Source: an uncultured Pseudomonadota bacterium (lineage in GTDB: Bacteria; Myxococcota_A; UBA9042; CAIXZC01). From it: a DNA stretch of 8,491 nucleotides. The DNA lies in NCBI GenBank assembly GCA_937884235.1, contig CALGBT010000410.1:1-8491 (forward strand), written 5' to 3'. Under the pieces are notes generated by a model. That model searched no databases and was not told where the DNA came from. It was given only the letters and a program-made list of their open reading frames with translations. How positions within the stretch are numbered: the first letter of the stretch is position 1; each line of letters starts with the position of its first letter. This document shows, one piece after another, positions 1 to 5,770 of the stretch. A program made the position numbers and the translations under genes.

Positions 1-1
1 G

Positions 2-451
2 GGGGGCGTGGAGATTCGCCTGGACAATTTGCTGGGCAAGCAGATTTCACCCTTTGCCGAAGTGCTCATTGGCGGAGCAGCAGCAACGACAAACGGCAGC
101 GTTGGACCTCTCGCCCAGACCTTCTCCTGCCTGGAGGCTGGTGCCGGCGTGGCCTTCACGCTACTCTCGGACCCGATACGCTTGGAAGTCTCCCCTGCAG
201 TAGCGCTCTACTACGCCACCCTCTCAGTGGAAGACAAGAGCCATTACGCAAGTGGCGACCGCAACCACTACGCCATGGTCTCCCCCAGCGCCTCGGTGCT
301 CATTGGCAAGGAGTTTGGCCGCACCTTCTCGGTGGCGTTGCAAGCCAAGACCGGCTACCTCTACTTCCGGGACAGCGTCTCTGAGTTTGGTGAGAAAGCT
401 CAACACCTCGGCTTCTCGGAGGTGCTATTGACTGCTGGTTTGAAACTGTAG
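2..451 (+). CDS. Probable outer-membrane beta-barrel / surface protein, C-terminal part (5' end outside window)
   Basis: The frame is open to the left edge, so this is probably the 3' end of a longer gene; a GTG at position 8 is available as a start but nothing marks it as real. The visible 149 residues show repeated short segments of alternating polar and hydrophobic/aromatic residues, for example around VEIRLDNLL, ISPFAEVLIGG, IRLEVSPAVALYYATL, FSVALQAKTGYLYF and a final VLLTAGLKL. Glycine- and aspartate-rich turns separate them. This is the look of antiparallel strands of an outer-membrane barrel that ends near its C-terminus. There is one cysteine (in FSCLEAG) and no enzyme motif. It is convergent with the minus-strand operon and has its own terminator. 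I do not recognise a specific family; a porin-like or 'outer membrane beta-barrel domain' protein is the best guess, from pattern only. Confidence 0.55.
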   Translation, partial: GGVEIRLDNLLGKQISPFAEVLIGGAAATTNGSVGPLAQTFSCLEAGAGVAFTLLSDPIRLEVSPAVALYYATLSVEDKSHYASGDRNHYAMVSPSASVLIGKEFGRTFSVALQAKTGYLYFRDSVSEFGEKAQHLGFSEVLLTAGLKL

Positions 452-458
452 TGTGTCC

Positions 459-499
459 CATTGTCCGGCAGGTGCCGGCCAATGTTTGCTGTTTTCTTT
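459..499 (+). terminator. Intrinsic terminator of the left-edge plus-strand gene
   Basis: Eight bases after the TAG stop, bases 459-463 (CATTG) pair with 480-484 (CAATG) and 465-469 (CCGGC) pair with 474-478 (GCCGG). This gives about ten base pairs with one T/C mismatch and an AGGT loop. A T-rich stretch (TTTGCTGTTTTCTTT, 485-499) follows directly on the plus strand. Stem, loop and U-rich tail are in the right order for Rho-independent termination of the plus-strand gene. The minus-strand side has no T-run, so it would not serve the convergent operon. Confidence 0.7.
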
Positions 500-515
500 G
501 GTTTGCGCCTTACAG

Positions 516-535
516 CCCGAACCCGAAGGGTCGGG
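516..535. other. Stem-loop in the convergent intergenic region
   Basis: CCCGA at 516-520 pairs with TCGGG at 531-535, and CCC at 522-524 pairs with GGG at 528-530, leaving A521 bulged and a GAA loop. Read on the minus strand, the tip reads CCCTTCGGG, so it can also form a C(UUCG)G tetraloop. No T-run follows on either strand, so it is not a classical Rho-independent terminator. It lies about 60 bases past the stop of the last operon gene and may protect the mRNA 3' end or help factor-dependent termination; that role is inference. Confidence 0.35.
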
Positions 536-588
536 GGAGTTGGACACCACCGGATCGGCCACACCCATGTGCAGATTCGGCTCCCCCG
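532..588. repeat. Inverted repeat just downstream of the operon's last gene
   Basis: CGGGGGAG at 532-539 is the exact reverse complement of CTCCCCCG at 581-588, giving an eight-base GC-rich arm pair around a 41-base spacer. The right arm lies five bases from the stop codon of the HAD phosphatase gene. In the minus-strand transcript the arms could form a long-loop hairpin, competing with the smaller hairpin at 516-535 because they share bases 532-535. No open frame, tRNA shape or known motif was seen in the spacer. Confidence 0.3.
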
Positions 589-592
589 CCCT

Positions 593-1261
593 TCACACCT
601 CTTCCAGCAGATAGGGCAAGACAGCACGCATATCGTCCTCCTCGATAACCACGTCCACCACGCCGGCCAATTCCTCCGACTTGCAGTGAATGGCCAGCGA
701 GAAGCCCGCCTCGCGGGCAACTGCAACGTCATTGAAATTGTCGCCAACAAAGGCCGTGCGCGCCATGGGGATCTGGTAGCGGGCCGCCAAAGCCCGCAAG
801 CCCGTCGCCTTGTCCCACACATCATAGGGCGTTGCCTGCCATCGCTCAAGCTCCCCCGCCGCGTCAAACCAGATACGATTGAGATAGACCTCGTCGAAGT
901 ACTGTTCCAGGTCGAACTTCTCCACCACCACGTTGATTGATCCGGAAATGATTGCCAGCCTGGCCCCGGCCTCACGCAATGTCGTCAAGGTCTCAATCGC
1001 CCCATGAGTCAGGCGCATCCCATCCAAGGCTGCGAGCATGGACGAACGCGTTGCTCCCGCCTCGGTAAGCAGTTTGATATCATGCTCGAACCAGCGGTGG
1101 TAAGGCCACTTCCCATCCATGTAGCTGCGGAAGGCCATGTCCCGGGATTCGGGGTCAGTGTCGAAGTAGTCGTGGAGCGTCTTCCAGACGAACACCGTGT
1201 CGTCCACCAGGGTTCCATCCACATCAAAGGCAATAAGATCATAACGACGCCTACTTGCCAC
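593..1261 (-). CDS. HAD-superfamily phosphatase (phosphoserine phosphatase-like)
   Basis: A 222-residue soluble hydrolase with all four HAD motifs in order. Motif I is DVDGT at residues 13-17 (nucleophile D13, acid/base D15), motif II is SGS at 106-108, a motif III lysine is probably K151 (WDKATG), and motif IV is GDNFND at 173-178 (D174 and D178 for Mg2+). A short helical insert after motif I is the C1 cap. The order and the SGS/GDNxND forms resemble the SerB-like HAD-IB group, which hydrolyses phosphomonoesters such as phosphoserine, but the cap sequence does not settle the substrate and no serine genes are nearby. The GTG at 1261 is preferred over an upstream TTG at 1297 because GAGG lies six bases before it and only 11 bases overlap the preceding gene. 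It is the last gene of the operon. Confidence 0.85.
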   Translation of the reverse strand: MASRRRYDLIAFDVDGTLVDDTVFVWKTLHDYFDTDPESRDMAFRSYMDGKWPYHRWFEHDIKLLTEAGATRSSMLAALDGMRLTHGAIETLTTLREAGARLAIISGSINVVVEKFDLEQYFDEVYLNRIWFDAAGELERWQATPYDVWDKATGLRALAARYQIPMARTAFVGDNFNDVAVAREAGFSLAIHCKSEELAGVVDVVIEEDDMRAVLPYLLEEV

Positions 1262-1769
1262 TGCGAACCTCGGGGATGAAGGTGAAGGGATAAACAACCT
1301 GACAAGATTTGTCCCCCGGGGCCGGATAGGTCACTGATGCCAGCGCCTCCTGCAGGCAAGCCTGCAGGGACGGCAAAGCAAAATCGTCCCGGGTCCACTG
1401 CCACCCCGTCCCGCGGCCGTCGGATTCCAGCGAAAAACGGACCCGGAGCTTCCCCGGGCGAGGCGGACGGACCTCGGCAAGGTAACAGTTGGGGATCGCA
1501 GCACCGGGCTGGCGCAAGGGTTTGACTGCTGCCATCACGCCATCCATGTCGCAACCAGGCCCGCGCTGCTCACCACCGGAGAGGCATGAGGCGCCGGGGG
1601 ATGCCGTCACGGCAACTGCCACCTCGGGCACAACGTCCACAGCCACGGGGGCTGTGGCAATGGGCCGGGCAGATGCGGTGACCCCGCCCTTCCGAGACGA
1701 CGGCTGCTGGCAAGCACTCAGCGCGGTTGCCACAAGCAGCACCTTGACCCCCCCCACCAGCCTTCTCAT
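1251..1769 (-). CDS. Small lipoprotein with AgmX/PglI-type (TonB-like fold) C-terminal domain
   Basis: A 172-residue secreted protein. Residues 1-20 form a lipoprotein signal: MRR, a hydrophobic stretch, then lipobox LSAC with C20 as the lipidated cysteine. Residues 21-60 are a low-complexity Ala/Val/Pro/Ser linker. From about residue 75 to 165 the pattern NCYLAEV...PGKLRVRFSLESDG...LQACLQEA...YPAP...VYPFTF matches my memory of the AgmX/PglI C-terminal domain, common in myxobacteria and relatives and similar in layout to TonB C-terminal domains. C95 and C138 sit where that family has its conserved CY and aCl cysteines; C62, C73 and C156 are further candidates for disulfides. The ATG at 1769 forms an ATGA overlap with the stop of the glycosylase gene; a frame opening at 1802 would put residues before the signal peptide and is rejected. 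Role unknown; probably in the periplasm or on the outer membrane. Confidence 0.75.
   Translation of the reverse strand: MRRLVGGVKVLLVATALSACQQPSSRKGGVTASARPIATAPVAVDVVPEVAVAVTASPGASCLSGGEQRGPGCDMDGVMAAVKPLRQPGAAIPNCYLAEVRPPRPGKLRVRFSLESDGRGTGWQWTRDDFALPSLQACLQEALASVTYPAPGDKSCQVVYPFTFIPEVRSGK
1268..1271 (-). promoter_or_regulatory. Ribosome-binding site fixing the GTG start of the HAD phosphatase
   Basis: On the minus strand the sequence reads GAGG-TTCGCA-GTG, a six-base spacer to the GTG at 1261. The alternative TTG at 1297 would add 12 residues before the first HAD strand and has no comparable site. The signal lies within the end of the upstream lipoprotein gene, consistent with translational coupling. 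Confidence 0.6.
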
Positions 1770-2554
1770 GGCCGCCACCAGGGTTCCGGCAGAGCTCCGC
1801 ACACGCCCTTGCTGACCATCACATCAACCAGCAACTGAAGATCCTCCCAGGCCGCGGCCTTGCGCGCCGGATTCCGCAGCAGAAACGCCGGATGGTAAGT
1901 CACCAGCAAGGCAACCTTGCCCAACTTGTGCACCACGCTTCGCAATTGTCCTAGGGGGCGCTGATCGTTCAGCAACGACTGCGCCGCAGGCCTCCCCAAA
2001 GCCAGGATGACTTCTGGGCGCAGAGTCTCCAGTTGGGCATCGAGGAAGGGACGGCAGGCGGCAATCTCGTCTGGTTCCGGGTCGCGATTGCGCGGTGGGC
2101 GGCACTTGACGATGTTGGCAATGTAGACCTCCTTGCGGTCCATGCCGATGGTCGCCAACATGCGGTTCAGCAATTGCCCCGCACGACCCACAAAGGGCTC
2201 GCCGGTACGGTCCTCGTTGGCACCAGGCCCTTCCCCCACGAGGACGACGCGGGCGCTAGAGCTGCCCACCCCGAAGACCACCTTCTGCCGCTCCTTGGCC
2301 AACCGACACCGCCGGCATTCCATGGCCTGCTGACGGAGGCTCTCCATGCGTGCCTCCTTACCCAGGTCAGTCGGGGGAAGCTCAATCTCGCCCATCCCCG
2401 TCTCCACCACCGCTACGGGCGAGACCGCCACGGCCGCGCTTTCCGGCTCAGCGGGAAGCGCGCTCTCGCCGCGGTCCGCCAACACCTTCAGTACCGAAGT
2501 GAGATCTCGGCTCAGGGACGCAATCTCCTGGGTGACGTCGCTTGGGCGCTTCAC
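1766..2554 (-). CDS. Type 4 (Fe-S) uracil-DNA glycosylase
   Basis: Removes uracil from DNA, starting base-excision repair of deaminated cytosine. The 262-residue protein has the four cysteines expected for the family 4 [4Fe-4S] cluster: C80 and C83 (CRRC), C151 (VKCRPP) and C167 (AACRPF). Motif A is GEGPGANED at 107-115, followed by GEPFVGRAGQLLNRML, and the second active-site motif is YHPAFLLRNP at 220-229 with H221. A preceding N-terminal region of about 70 residues, mostly a helix then an Ala/Val/Pro/Glu-rich linker, is not part of the catalytic fold. The start is a GTG whose last two bases lie in the TGA stop of coaX (GTGA), with a purine-rich GGGGGA just upstream. The last residues (PEPWWRP) overlap the next lipoprotein gene by four bases. 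Identification is firm; the N-terminal region has no assigned role. Confidence 0.95.
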   Translation of the reverse strand: MKRPSDVTQEIASLSRDLTSVLKVLADRGESALPAEPESAAVAVSPVAVVETGMGEIELPPTDLGKEARMESLRQQAMECRRCRLAKERQKVVFGVGSSSARVVLVGEGPGANEDRTGEPFVGRAGQLLNRMLATIGMDRKEVYIANIVKCRPPRNRDPEPDEIAACRPFLDAQLETLRPEVILALGRPAAQSLLNDQRPLGQLRSVVHKLGKVALLVTYHPAFLLRNPARKAAAWEDLQLLVDVMVSKGVCGALPEPWWRP

Positions 2555-3345
2555 TCTTTCCCCCGCTGCTCTCCGTAAAGCATGGCCAGACTGTTGAGGG
2601 TCAAATTGGGCTCAACCACGTCAATTGACTCCGAGTCCCTGGCAATGAGCCCCGCCAGTCCTCCCGTGGCAACCACGGTCATCTTAAGCCCGGCGCTCTC
2701 CTGCAGCCGCCGGGTCAGCCCATCCACCATGGCCACATAACCGAAGTAGACCCCCGACCGCATGGCATCTTCCGTGCTGCGACCGATGACATGTTCAGGG
2801 CGAGCAACCTCTATGCGAGGCAGACGTGAGGCATAGTTGAAGAGGGCATCCATGCTGATGCGAATTCCCGGAGTGATGCAACCGCCCAGATATTCACCGG
2901 CACCGTTGACCACATCAAAGGTGGTCGCCGTGCCAAAATCGACAACGATGGACGCTCCATGATGCCGGTATGCATAAACCGAGTTGACAACCCGGTCGGC
3001 CCCCATTTCCTCAGGGCGGTGGTAGAGCAGCTTGAGGCCTACATCGACCTGGTGGTCAATGACCACGGGCGCCCGCCCGATGACCGACTGTGCGAATCTG
3101 GTCATGGGGAAGACCGATGGTGGCACCACCGTCGACATAACAATGTCGCCGACCATGGACAGCATGTATCCGCTCCTCCTCAGAAGTGGCTCCAACACCG
3201 CATAGAATTCGTCGGCAGTCCGATTGCGGCGAGTCTCAATGCGAAAATCCGCCACCAGAGAATCCCCTGAAAAGACACCAAAAACGGTGTTGGTATTGCC
3301 GATGTCCACGACCAGGAGAAGGTTGGATTCAAGCTCTTCGGACAT
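2551..3345 (-). CDS. coaX: Type III pantothenate kinase
   Basis: Phosphorylates pantothenate to 4'-phosphopantothenate with ATP, the first step of CoA synthesis, in the cytoplasm. The 264-residue length fits the CoaX family (ASKHA fold). Visible motifs are the phosphate-binding DIGNTNT at 14-20, STVVPP at 71-76, GADR at 115-118 (D117 the expected catalytic acid), VDFGTATTFD at 135-144 and GGCITPGI at 154-161. ATG 3345 is preceded by a strong site (GGAGAGG) and overlaps the end of birA by 17 bases; the gene's TGA overlaps the GTG of the glycosylase. Unlike CoaA, type III enzymes are generally not feedback-inhibited by CoA (family knowledge). The nadC-birA-coaX neighbourhood supports the call. 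Confidence 0.97.
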   Translation of the reverse strand: MSEELESNLLLVVDIGNTNTVFGVFSGDSLVADFRIETRRNRTADEFYAVLEPLLRRSGYMLSMVGDIVMSTVVPPSVFPMTRFAQSVIGRAPVVIDHQVDVGLKLLYHRPEEMGADRVVNSVYAYRHHGASIVVDFGTATTFDVVNGAGEYLGGCITPGIRISMDALFNYASRLPRIEVARPEHVIGRSTEDAMRSGVYFGYVAMVDGLTRRLQESAGLKMTVVATGGLAGLIARDSESIDVVEPNLTLNSLAMLYGEQRGKE

Positions 3346-4126
3346 GAGTTACCTCTCCAGTTGTGATGCGCATTGTCTCACCGCCGTCACCCGCCAGTAG
3401 TAGCGCACCATCCGCGCCGATGCCCGCAACGGGTGCGACCACTTCCTGGCCATGTCGCTGCACCCTAACGGGCTGGCCGACGAATGGAAAATACCTCAGA
3501 TACCTCTCCCGGGGCAAGGTCGGAGCCTCCACAAAGGCGGCCTCGAGACCGGCGAAGCGCTCCAGGAAGACCGCCAACAGTTCCTCGTGGTCAGTGTGGC
3601 GGCCTCGCTGGTCCAGCAACGTTGTCGCCGTGGCATGGACTTCCGGTGCCAGATCCCGGCAGTGAACATTGACGTTGACGCCAATTCCAACGACCTGAAA
3701 ACCATCCCTTCCTTCCAACAGGATGCCCGCCAGCTTCAGGTCACCCACGAGAAGATCGTTGGGCCACTTCAAAGTGACCTTGACCCCAGTTACTGCGATA
3801 ACGGCTTCGGCCATGGCGATGCCACTGAGCAACGAGACCATTGCGCACTTGTCCGGTGGCTCCACAATTCGACGCAGAACGGAGAGATGGAGATTCCCCG
3901 AGGGCGAACTCCAGCTCCGCCCCATGCGCCCCCTCCCGCCGCTCTGCTCCCGGGCAACGACCACCGTGCCATCGGCTTCTGAACCGCGCTGCTCAAGGTG
4001 GCTGAAAGCCACATCATTGGTGGAGACAACGCGGTCGAGGAAGACGAGACTGGTGAAGCGAGACGCAGCCTCCGGGGACAGCTCCCCAAGGCGCCTGAGG
4101 GTGCCAGCAGCAGTGGGCATACTCAT
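3329..4126 (-). CDS. birA: Biotin--[acetyl-CoA-carboxylase] ligase, monofunctional (no DNA-binding domain)
   Basis: Activates biotin to biotinyl-AMP and transfers it to the lysine of biotin carrier domains such as that of acetyl-CoA carboxylase. In 265 residues the catalytic motifs are in order: STN at 35-37, GGRGRMGR at 63-70 (biotinyl-AMP binding loop), KWPND at 120-124, KLAGILLE from 131, and GIGVNVN at 147-153. An SH3-like C-terminal domain follows from about residue 215. There is no N-terminal winged helix, only some 27 residues before the catalytic core, so this is a group I ligase that cannot act as the biotin operon repressor the way E. coli BirA does. ATG 4126 overlaps the nadC stop (ATGA), with GGAAG upstream; a second ATG two codons later is less likely. 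Its end overlaps coaX by 17 bases. Confidence 0.96.
   Translation of the reverse strand: MSMPTAAGTLRRLGELSPEAASRFTSLVFLDRVVSTNDVAFSHLEQRGSEADGTVVVAREQSGGRGRMGRSWSSPSGNLHLSVLRRIVEPPDKCAMVSLLSGIAMAEAVIAVTGVKVTLKWPNDLLVGDLKLAGILLEGRDGFQVVGIGVNVNVHCRDLAPEVHATATTLLDQRGRHTDHEELLAVFLERFAGLEAAFVEAPTLPRERYLRYFPFVGQPVRVQRHGQEVVAPVAGIGADGALLLAGDGGETMRITTGEVTHVRRA
3352..3358 (-). promoter_or_regulatory. Ribosome-binding site of coaX
   Basis: The minus strand reads GGAGAGG-TAACTC-ATG, a near-consensus Shine-Dalgarno with a six-base spacer. It lies inside the birA coding region and supports ATG 3345, hence the 17-base overlap with birA. Confidence 0.6.
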
Positions 4127-4977
4127 GGTTGCTTCCGCTGCTTGACAATGAGCATTGAGAGGTCCGCTGCCGGTGCCGAATGAGTCAGCGCACCCACAGA
4201 AATCCTGTGCACACCACTGTCGGCAAGCTCGCGGGCGCGGCGCAAGTTGACCCCTCCCGAGACCTCCAATTGCACCTTCTTGCCCACCATCCGGACAGCC
4301 TTACGGATCTCCTTGTGCTCCATATTGTCGAGCAGGACTATGTCGGCACCATACTCCACCGCCAGGACCAGCTCTTCCATGTTGCGCACCTCGACCTCGA
4401 CGGGGACGCCGGGATAGGCCTTGTGCGCCCGCGCCACCGCCCGGTCTACCCCACCGGCCGCCGCCGCATGGTTCTCTTTGATGAGAATGGCATCGTAGAG
4501 GCCCATACGATGGTTGCGGGCACCCGCCGCGCGCACTGCATATTTCTCAAGGGTGCGCAGCCCGGGAGTGGTCTTGCGAGTATCGTAGATGGCCGCTTTT
4601 CCACGGCGCGTAGCTCTCACGAATCTGCCGGTAAGGGTGGCAACGCCGCAAAGCCGTTGCAGGTAATTAAGCACCGTGCGCTCGCCTTCGAGCAGAGCAC
4701 GATAGGGTCCCTCAAAACGACAGAGGAGCGTGCCCCGGGAAACATGGGCGCCCTCCGCAACCAGAACGTCGACTTTGATATCCGGGCTGCACGCGGCAAA
4801 GACCCGCTCCACCAGAAAGAGACCGGCCACAATGCAAGCTTGTCGAGCAACGATCTGCCCGGCCCCATAAGCTTTCGCCGTTACCGTCGAGAGGGTCGTA
4901 ATGTCACCGGTTCCCAGATCCTCTGCCAGAGCCTGAGTGATGCTGCGGTCCACCACTTTCCAATCGATTTGCTCCAT
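4123..4977 (-). CDS. nadC: Nicotinate-nucleotide pyrophosphorylase (carboxylating) / quinolinate phosphoribosyltransferase
   Basis: Converts quinolinate and PRPP to nicotinate mononucleotide, CO2 and pyrophosphate in de novo NAD synthesis. The 284-residue length is normal for the family. Diagnostic stretches are AEDLGTGDITT at 18-28, EGERTVLNYLQRLCGVAT at 97-114, DTRKTTPGLR at 132-141, ARNHRMGLYDAILIKENH at 153-170, EVEV at 194-197, LLDNM at 215-219, EVSGG at 238-242 and SVGALTHS at 260-267. Arginine, lysine and histidine residues of the quinolinate and PRPP sites are all present. ATG 4977 has GGAG six bases upstream; the gap from the dapB stop is 15 bases, the largest in the operon. No nadA or nadB is in view. 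Confidence 0.97.
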   Translation of the reverse strand: MEQIDWKVVDRSITQALAEDLGTGDITTLSTVTAKAYGAGQIVARQACIVAGLFLVERVFAACSPDIKVDVLVAEGAHVSRGTLLCRFEGPYRALLEGERTVLNYLQRLCGVATLTGRFVRATRRGKAAIYDTRKTTPGLRTLEKYAVRAAGARNHRMGLYDAILIKENHAAAAGGVDRAVARAHKAYPGVPVEVEVRNMEELVLAVEYGADIVLLDNMEHKEIRKAVRMVGKKVQLEVSGGVNLRRARELADSGVHRISVGALTHSAPAADLSMLIVKQRKQP

Positions 4978-4983
4978 GCGAAG

Positions 4984-4987
4984 CTCC
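4984..4987 (-). promoter_or_regulatory. Ribosome-binding site of nadC
   Basis: The minus strand reads GGAG-CTTCGC-ATG in the 15-base gap between dapB and nadC. The six-base spacer supports ATG 4977. The gap is too short to hold a separate promoter. Confidence 0.6.
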
Positions 4988-4992
4988 GAGGG

Positions 4993-5769
4993 TCAAGGGT
5001 CTACGAGGTCATCCATGCCGTAAAGGCCGGGCGGTTGGTGCGCGATCCAGCGGCAAGCCCTGAGAGCACCACGTGCAAAGAGCAGCCGGGAACCGGCCTG
5101 ATGGCTGATGCGCAAAGTCTCATCCGGACCGGCAAAGACCAACTCATGCTCCCCTACTACGCTGCCACCACGCAAGGCAAAGACACCAAGTTCGTCTTCG
5201 CCCCGTGGGCCGCACAGACCACTTCGTCCAAAAACCGGTTGCAACGGCCGGGGCCAGGCCGCCTGAAGCGTCTCGATGAGATCCGAGGCGGTCCCCGACG
5301 GGGCATCGGCCTTACGGTTATGGTGCATTTCCACGAGTTCGACATCCCACTTGCCATCAAGCAGCTCCGCGGCCCTGCGGGCCAGCAGGCGCAAAGCATG
5401 GATGCCCTGGCTCATGTTGGCAGCATAAAAAACGGGAACTCGTTGGGCCCGCTGAGCCAGCAAAGCTTGCAGCTCTTCGTCCAATCCGGTGGTCCCCGAT
5501 ACCAGGGCCGGTGTAGCTGCCGCTGGCCAGCTTTTGAGCAAGGTGCGCAGCCCTTCTTCCCGCGAAAAATCGACAATCACCATCCCCGGGTCTGATTCCC
5601 AGGGACCGGTGGCAACCGGCACGTCCGCCGCCACACTCGACGCCGCCGCAGGGTGGCCGGGACGGTCCCAGAGGCTCTTGAGGGTGAGATCCGGGGCGGC
5701 GCGCACGAGTTCGACGAGAGCCTGCCCCATGCGTCCACAGGCGCCATTGATGGTAATGGTCAAAGCCAT
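4993..5769 (-). CDS. dapB: 4-hydroxy-tetrahydrodipicolinate reductase
   Basis: Reduces the DapA product to tetrahydrodipicolinate with NAD(P)H in the diaminopimelate/lysine pathway. The 258-residue protein begins with a Rossmann strand and the dinucleotide loop GACGRMGQ at 9-16, then DFS at 67-69, SGTTG at 91-95 and YAANMSQGI at 115-123. The signature MHHNRKADAPSGTA spans 148-161, with H149 and K153 equivalent to E. coli H159 and K163. GGSVVGEHELVF follows at 201-212. D35-R36 sits where E. coli has E38-R39, contacting the adenosine ribose. The start at 5769 is chosen over one ten codons upstream: it puts the Rossmann strand at the N-terminus, has GGAG seven bases upstream, and lies one base after the dapA stop. 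Confidence 0.96.
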   Translation of the reverse strand: MALTITINGACGRMGQALVELVRAAPDLTLKSLWDRPGHPAAASSVAADVPVATGPWESDPGMVIVDFSREEGLRTLLKSWPAAATPALVSGTTGLDEELQALLAQRAQRVPVFYAANMSQGIHALRLLARRAAELLDGKWDVELVEMHHNRKADAPSGTASDLIETLQAAWPRPLQPVFGRSGLCGPRGEDELGVFALRGGSVVGEHELVFAGPDETLRISHQAGSRLLFARGALRACRWIAHQPPGLYGMDDLVDP

Positions 5770-5770
5770 C

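Noticed and set aside
532..588. Inverted repeat near the operon end as a small RNA or an attachment site
   Set aside because: No tRNA or integrase lies nearby, there is no direct repeat, and there is no promoter pattern or T-run to support an independent RNA. It is kept only as an inverted repeat.
461..940. Plus-strand 159-codon frame starting in the intergenic region and running antisense to the HAD phosphatase
   Set aside because: It begins inside the terminator hairpin of the upstream gene, has no ribosome-binding site and overlaps the HAD motif IV region on the opposite strand.
1262..1297. TTG start at 1297 for the HAD phosphatase
   Set aside because: The rarer TTG would add twelve residues with no family counterpart and deepen the overlap with the lipoprotein gene. 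The GTG at 1261 has a GAGG at good spacing.
1770..1802. Upstream start at 1802 for the AgmX/PglI-like lipoprotein
   Set aside because: It would place eleven residues before the lipoprotein signal. ATG 1769 begins the signal directly and forms an ATGA fusion with the glycosylase stop.
4180..5595. Plus-strand open frame of 471 codons running antisense through nadC and most of dapB
   Set aside because: It lies opposite two confidently identified enzymes with complete motifs. Long antisense frames are common in genes with high third-position GC. The translation has no recognisable domain and no good start signal.
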